Shown here: in pieces, positions 17,861 to 22,607 of the stretch
How the letters are laid out: each line of letters begins with the position of its first letter
How positions within the stretch are numbered: position 1 is the stretch's first letter
DNA from: Gracilaria vermiculophylla
Lineage: Eukaryota > Rhodophyta > Florideophyceae > Gracilariales > Gracilariaceae
Assembly: GCA_019155205.2 (NCBI GenBank)
Contig: JAHNZQ020000277.1
Location: forward strand, 1,111,616-1,134,222
DNA: 22,607 nt
Direction of reading: 5' to 3'
Notes under the pieces: generated by a model
Database searches by the model: none
What the model was told of the DNA's origin: nothing
What the model saw: the letters and a program-made list of their open reading frames with translations, nothing else
Position numbers and translations under genes: made by a program

Positions 17861-18370
17861 ATGTGGCGGCCCCGATTGAAGATAAAAACCGCTGATATAA
17901 AAGTGGAAGTTTTTTGAGGTGGAACTTTTTGAAGCGGAATTTTCTAGAATTATCAGGATTTTTTGATATTTTGCTATGATTATAATTTCCGATTTTTTGT
18001 GAAAAGGACACTATTTTTACTGGAAATTGTCTCGTGTTAATCGGATATTGTATTTTATATCCACTGTGCTGATTCGTCTAATCTGTGTGAAGAGGTTCAA
18101 AGTAGATTGACCTGTAGGCAGGAGAGCGAGGTAACCGTTGACACAGTATTGGGGCTATATTTACTGGCTGGTAGGTGTTTGGGCCACCCTTGCAGAGTAC
18201 TGTGGCTCGCTCGTGGATATCTGGTATAGGTAAAAGGGAAAGAGTACCGAACACTGTTTACTGACCAGGTGTAACTGCTCGAAAGCCAAGTATCCTCTTG
18301 AACCCTTCTGACTTGTTTGCTGTTAGCCAGGTCAGACCTGCTAGTCACGGGTCTCGAGTAACGCTTGTGA
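17861..18370. other. AT-rich, LTR-like stretch
   Basis: It starts TGTGGCGGCCCC, then becomes AT-rich with a short tandem repeat (17903-17950). No coding signal is convincing on either strand. The TG start and lack of coding suggest a decayed LTR between elements D and E, but there is no matching copy and no clear CA end. Confidence 0.3.
17903..17950 (+). repeat. 16-bp tandem repeat, three degenerate units
   Basis: GTGGAAGTTTTTTGAG (17903-17918), GTGGAACTTTTTGAAG (17919-17934) and CGGAATTTTCTAGAAT (17935-17950) line up with a 16-bp period. The first two units differ at three positions and the third is more diverged. Confidence 0.6.
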
Positions 18371-18909
18371 GCATAGCATGGTCAAGCCTTGGACGAGATA
18401 GACGTTTTTAGGTTCTCTCAACGCGTTGTACATTATATCTCCCGGTCGACTCGTGAAGCTGCGATATTAAGGTAAGGACACCGTGACACCATTACATCAA
18501 AGAGGGTACGGAGTACTGTGAAGGTACGCTTTCGGCTCTGAAATCGTTTCACTTCACCGGTGAAACTTTGTGGATCGAGTATACAGCCACATTCCGAAAG
18601 CCCACTATTGAAAGCTATGCCAAAACATTTGGCTTAACGATGGGTTGCCTTTCTACATTCTCGAGGTGTCCACATCATGAGGAAAAGATTCTTTCCCCGT
18701 GCTCTCGCACTTGTTGAATGCCTTTTGCAGGAAAGCTTTGTCCCTGGCACTGTTAACACGGGAGCCAAAAGTCAATTAATTGCTTCCGGAACAGATCTCA
18801 GTGGCTAAGAAGCTCCAGGAAACGAGGTGGGAAACATTCGCGAGTCTGTTGCAAACGATGCTGTCAAAATGAATTCCGATCGAGCTGAAGGAAGGAATTC
18901 TCGCGTCTT
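18371..18909 (+). other. Decayed upstream part of Copia element E
   Basis: No continuous frame. A piece with TATFRKPTIESYAKTFGL (about 18588-18641) could be the relic of an integrase zinc domain (H.RF.HP...KL), and RWETFASLLQTML lies near 18825. Both fit what should precede the integrase core that follows, but each alone is weak. Confidence 0.35.
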
Positions 18910-19359
18910 TCACTCTCACACGATTTCTTGCACGTAGATCAGGGATCGGACTTCATCTCAGCAGGGGTCGCAGCCAACACCACGGCCGACGGTATCAATG
19001 TGGTCGAAGCTGCCATGGAGTACCCGTCTACCATGTCGCATGTGGAGCGCTACCATGCGTTTCTCCGGGTTGCGTACACCAAGATTCGTGATTCGATGCC
19101 ACACTACGAGACCAATGAATAATGTCTGCGGATGGCTGTGGAGAGTGTCAATGACACCATCGGACCAGAATGTCTCTACCCTATGCTCTTGGTTATTGAC
19201 GCCCTGCCGCGCCCAGCCAGGAAGGGATGCGCAGACACACAACTGCAATGTGCGCGTGCAATGGACGCAGCTACGAGACCCATGCAAAAGGAGCAAGCTG
19301 TTAGCAGGAATGAGCTACTGTCCCTGCTGTTGCAGCGCATTGCTGTTCCTGACACATAG
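18910..19359 (+). pseudogene. Copia element E integrase core
   Basis: The frame has HVDQGSDFISAGVAANTTAD (second catalytic Asp in DQGSDF), YPSTMSHVERYHAFLRVAYT (catalytic Glu in HVERYH), a TAA at 19120-19122, then in the same frame CLRMAVESVNDTIGPECLYP and MLLVIDALPRPAR. This is the arrangement of Copia integrases common in filamentous fungi and oomycetes (D.G.NF, VERYH..LRRAY, MA.K..NDT.GP.GL.PTLLVFG, recalled). The first Asp region is not recognisable. The frame ends at TAG 19357-19359. Confidence 0.78.
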
Positions 19360-19740
19360 ACACACATAGCTGCTTGTGTATGGAATCGGATTACGGTGAC
19401 ACCCAGGATCCGTGAATTTGTGTACTGTCATGCTCTCGTGAGTTTACGTAAGGGTTATAACTTGTTGTGCATCACTTGTGCCGTGTTGTGCTTTGATGTT
19501 GTCAGCTATATTGAATTGTGGGTAACATTGTGGGTAACAAATTTATGTAATGCTTTAATATGATTGGTATTATTCATTGTCCCTGAATTTTAGTATAGGC
19601 TACACTCTGATCGAGTTGGTGCATGTTTGCCATCATAGAAGGTGGCCTCGAGGCACCTCCAGGTAGACCCAAGCCAGAGCTGGCGAACGTCCTTTGCATC
19701 CCCTCAACTTTCCCTTTGCCCCGCTAACCTCCATTACAAG
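19360..19740. other. About 380 bp with no coding signal inside Copia element E
   Basis: The family normally has only a short spacer between the integrase core helix (ending here near SLLLQRIAV) and the downstream SH3-like segment (starting near 19780). This stretch looks inserted. It contains a 12-bp exact tandem repeat at 19515-19538 and is AT-rich. No terminal repeats are obvious. Confidence 0.4.
19515..19538 (+). repeat. 12-bp exact tandem repeat
   Basis: ATTGTGGGTAAC occurs twice without spacer (19515-19526, 19527-19538). Confidence 0.9.
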
Positions 19741-20050
19741 CCTCTCATCGTATTGCGTTTGGTCTCAAGCATGACCACGGACGCAAGCGTGTCAAGGCCA
19801 GTGCAAAACTACGTAAGCTACCAGCAGCATCCCCTGTGTATGTTGTTTGCAAGAAGAGTGAGAAGTGGAAAGGACCATTCCCCTTTATCCGGGTAGATGG
19901 AGTGACAGTAGTTGTGCAATAACGCTCTGGGATGAAGATATTCATATCTAACGTATTGAAGCCCATCGTTTACTCCCTTTTTCGTGAGTGCGCTAATATG
20001 AACAGCAATGAGAGATCACAGCCCATACAGATTCAGCACCCTTATTCAGA
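19741..20050 (+). pseudogene. Copia element E post-integrase segment
   Basis: A frame with KASAKLRKLPAASPVYVVCK, then WKGPFPFIRVDGVTVVVQ, a TAA, and FISNVLKPIVYSL matches the SH3-like segment after the Copia integrase core (LP..SPVLVWRE...WTGPF..I...G..V, then F.S..VKP). It joins the integrase core to RT in the expected order and strand. Confidence 0.7.
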
Positions 20051-21596
20051 ATGGCTCGGGAGGAGGAACTAAATGGACTCTTGAAGAACGGTACATTCAA
20101 AGTCATGAAGCGCTCATCAATGCCAGAAGTTCAGCGTATCTACGGTACAAGGTTCGTCGACGCATACAAGATAATAGAAGGAGAGAAAACTCAAAAGTCT
20201 CGTCTTGTTGTACAGAACTACTCTGGCCCGCAAGCTTCTTTTATCTCCAGTAAGGCTTTGACAGTCAACAGACTAGGACAACAATTTACAGTCTCTCTTG
20301 CAGCCTGTTTTCAGGATCACACCTCTTACTTTCAGGACATCCCCCAGGCCTACGTTCAGTCTCGTTCAGTCTTGTTCAACTCTTGAGCGCCAAAATTTTC
20401 TTAGTCCCCCTCCGCAGATGGATCTCGGCGATGATGAGGTATTGCTGGCATCAAAACCACTTTACGGTATATCAAAAAGTGGCCTTCACTAGTTGACGAC
20501 CCAAACTCACCATCAGGAGAAATTGAATATGAAATCCACCAAATTCGATCCATGTGTGCTGTTCAGAAGAGAAGGAATGATTGTGCGCGGAGTCACGGCT
20601 ATTAAAGTAGATGACGCATTCGGTCACGGCTGTGAAGAATTTCTCGACAAAGAAGATGAACTCTATTAGTTCAAGTCGAAGCCTAGGACGCTAGTGTCGA
20701 GAAATGAAGGTGGCGTGTTCAACGGAGTTAAGATCTGGAGAGCATGTGATGAGTCGTACACTGTGACCCAGGTGGAGAACCTTAGGAATCTCAAGCTCTC
20801 ATCTATCGCTGAGGAGTTTAACAGTGTCCGTGCCACTGCTCAGTACGTCGGGAACTATGTACATCCGGACATTTTTGCGGGAGTTGAACTTATTGCTACT
20901 GGTGAAACTGCTCCATCGAGCAAGCAGATGAAAAATTTGAACAAAGTAGTCAGTCCCCGCCATGCTACGAAAAACTTTGGAATCCACTTTGTTCCGCTGG
21001 ACGTAGACTCTCTCCGTCTAGTTTCATTCACAGACACTTCATTTTCCAACGCCGCGAATCTTAAATCTCAACTGTGATTCGTTCTTTTAATGGTACATAA
21101 ACACAATCACGCTAACTTCGTGCACTATGGAAGCTCTCGCTGCAAACGAACTACTCGTTTGGTCATGGCCGCAGAGATACATGCTCTTGTTTATGGGTTT
21201 GAGAATGCATTTACTGCTCGTAATGTGATCTCGGAGATACGAGGACGAGCTATCGAGGTGGACGTCTACATAGACTCAAGGACTCTCTTTAATTTCGTGG
21301 CAAAGAATGCAGGAACTTTGGAGAAACGTCTCTAAATCGATGTCTTTGGACCACGTGAGAGCCGTGAAAAGGGCGAGCTATGGAACGTGACGTGGATTCT
21401 AAGTGCAGAAAATAAAGCAGACGCGCTGACGACACATTGCAACTGGATGAAGCATTCTCTATGTATCACGATGGCAACAAACAAGTTGTGTGTCCAAGCA
21501 AAAGGATGGATGAGTAGGCCTCACGAAGTGTCAGCAACAGAGAAAAGCAGTGAGTGTCAAACATCGGGCCAAGTTGCATGTCTGTTCGATGTTTAA
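20051..21596 (+). pseudogene. Copia element E reverse transcriptase and RNase H
   Basis: RT begins at REEELNGLLKNGTFKVM and continues YGTRFVDAYK, KSRLVVQNYS, YFQDIPQAYVQSRSVL. A frameshift near 20370 leads to PPPQMDLGDDEVLLASKPLY with GISKSGLH, then TAG 20490-20492 where the family has Trp. The same frame runs on through FDPCVLFRREGMIVRGVTAI and KVDDAFGHG (YxDD-type box, both Asp present), TAG 20667-20669, and YVGNYVHPDIFAGVELIA. RNase H follows: SFTDTSFSN, TGA 21075-21077, VHYGSSRCKRTTRLVMAAEI, VYIDSRTLFNFVAKNAGTLE, TAA 21333-21335, and NKADALT. The acidic residues of RT and RNase H are all visible. So one frame covers about 1.2 kb with four stops and otherwise good conservation, which suggests fairly recent death. 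Confidence 0.88.
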
Positions 21597-21908
21597 CGAT
21601 GGCAACCTACAGGGGACAAACCAACTTGTCCGTCCGAATTTGCGTGACACTGTCATCAGGCTGTAATCAGTACCAGACACTTGCTGTACCTTAGTAGTAC
21701 ATATTGGTGCTCATCCGATCTAGCGCCGTAGATTTCGTGAAAAAAAGAACCCAGTCATCAAATGAAAGCCATAGTAATTCTTCAACAACCCGTACGTCCG
21801 CGCACTCCGCGCCTGCCGTGCCTTCTTGCGTGGGGTTGTCCGATGGACCTCAGCCTCGCCTTCGATCTACCGTGGATCTACGCCAATGGTTTGAGCCCTG
21901 CCGATTGA
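21597..21908. other. Noncoding junction between Copia element E and Gypsy element F
   Basis: After RNase H there is about 300 bp without a recognisable motif. It should contain the 3' end of Copia E and the broken start of Gypsy F gag. A 79-codon Ser/Thr/Pro-rich frame (21704-21943) is probably chance. Confidence 0.4.
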
Positions 21909-22080
21909 TATCAGAAAATCAGTGTAACCATCTATTTGTCTGATTTTCGAAACATTGTGATCAAAATTCCAGAGATAAGTGATTCCGAAAAGCTGGCTAG
22001 ATTCATCGAAGGGATTTAAGCCTAGAAAATGTGAAGGCCTTGAGAAGAGAAGAGTGACGTGATGTGCTAAATATTTCAAC
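21909..22080 (+). pseudogene. Gypsy element F gag, C-terminal piece
   Basis: The frame opens after a TGA at 21906 and reads IYLSDFRNIVIKIPEISDSE, then KLARFIEG, and stops at TAA 22017-22019. A one-base frame change at that point continues FKPRKCEGLEKRRVT. This fits the end of the Retrotrans_gag domain (F..LVI.IPD.SE.EKL.RFI.GLKP), followed normally by a zinc knuckle, which I cannot find before the protease begins. Position and strand fit the protease that follows. Confidence 0.62.
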
Positions 22081-22135
22081 TGCAGAGTCAAGTTTCAGGA
22101 TTAGGATACGTGATGAGAACATCTTCATGGAATGA

Positions 22136-22607
22136 CCTACATCCGTAGATTCTTTACTTTTACTGAGTGGTACCATGAATAAACTCAGTGTGAAAGTATT
22201 GAAAGGTGATCGATGTAGTACTAAAGCGCTTAGTAGAGAGCTTCTGGCTAAGTATAGAAGCGGAAATATCTTTGACTCTTGTCAGAAAAACGTTACAGTT
22301 GAGCTCTCTCAGAATGAATCAAAAGAAGAAGCATCGAAAGTCATTCTCAATGAGACTTTTCGACTTGGAGCTCGTAGCTATACGTCGAATTGGATCGTTG
22401 CCAATTGCAGGTATGATATTCTGTTTGGAAGGCCATGGAATGTTGCCCACAATCCCACAAGCGATTATAAACAAATGATTATGAAGGTTGGACGGGATGT
22501 AATTCCAGCGATTCAAAAGAAAGATGAAAAGATTCAAGGAATGAATGTAGGTGACTGGCAAAAACACCTCTCCTACACTCGGATCAAGAGCCCGAAAAGA
22601 ACTAGGT
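22136..22607 (+). pseudogene. Gypsy element F aspartic protease-like domain, open at the right edge
   Basis: The frame starts after a TGA at 22133-22135 and stays open to the window end (the first ATG is at 22175). It reads SLLLLSGTMNKLSVKVLKGD followed by RCSTKALSRELL, then YTSNWIVANC and RYDILFGRPWNVAHNPTSDY. The second part is the typical Gypsy protease strand and flap end (YD-I-LG-PW-..NP). At the first site, where D-S/T-G-A is usual, the sequence is G-D-R-C-S-T. From memory, some oomycete Gypsy families have a D-x-C-x-T-type sequence here. About 157 codons are open without a stop, so this may be the youngest piece, though its gag is broken. Confidence 0.7.

Larger units (their letters stand above)
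18371..21596 (+). mobile_element. Copia element E, 5' part decayed
   Basis: Integrase, post-integrase segment, RT and RNase H in Copia order on the plus strand. Gag and protease are not recognisable, and no LTR pair is visible. It differs in sequence from elements A and B. Confidence 0.8.

Noticed and set aside
12505..21596. Reassigned stop codons (alternative genetic code or programmed readthrough) to explain many in-frame TAG/TGA/TAA
   Set aside because: All three stops occur, mixed with frameshifts and missing catalytic residues, and at positions of different amino acids. Decay explains it better.
1..22607. A new multi-gene defence or biosynthetic system
   Set aside because: Every recognisable coding block is a retroelement domain or a decayed host-gene fragment; there is no coherent intact gene set.

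Overview
This window is eukaryotic genomic scaffold that reads as a retrotransposon graveyard. LTR elements of at least six lineages, all broken, lie next to two decayed host genes. There is no operon structure, no ribosome-binding-site pattern, no tRNA or rRNA gene that I can see, and no CRISPR. A run of exactly 100 N (11764-11863) marks an assembly gap. From memory, several of the Gypsy gag, reverse transcriptase and integrase sequences look like families I associate with oomycetes, and the Copia element at the right looks like families in filamentous fungi and oomycetes. A UBR4/BIG-type gene is also present. I would guess an oomycete-like or other filamentous protist or fungal genome, with low certainty.

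Layout. 1-512 (-): gag of a Gypsy-type element running off the left edge. About 1045-3640 (-): relic of the C-terminal part of a giant E3 ubiquitin ligase of the UBR4 (BIG) family, split by a ~353-nt segment that is an intron or an inserted solo LTR. 3814-4470 (+): nucleotide-binding domain of an ABCB-type transporter, cut off at the 5' side and ended at the 3' side by a Copia LTR. 4465-6487 (+): Copia element A (LTR, primer-binding site, gag, protease, start of integrase). 6488-11763 (-): Copia-type element B in the opposite orientation, with gag, protease, integrase, reverse transcriptase (RT), RNase H, a polypurine tract and parts of both LTRs; it sits at the broken end of A.

After the gap, 11864-about 16090 (+) is Gypsy element C (gag, protease, RT, RNase H, integrase, chromodomain-like tail). 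16595-17360 (-) is Gypsy element D, an RT remnant so frameshifted that it is visible only by frame-hopping. 17861-18370 is AT-rich and LTR-like. 18910-21596 (+) is Copia element E (integrase, RT, RNase H). 21909-22607 (+) is the gag end and protease of Gypsy element F, open at the right edge.

How it fits together: nothing here looks like a working gene set. The host genes are 5'-truncated, frameshifted or capped by transposon sequence. The elements carry stops and frameshifts, in several cases exactly at catalytic motifs. The value of the window is in the order of insertions, the host-gene relics, and the junctions between them. Element names A to F are local labels, and family similarities are from memory, not from a search.
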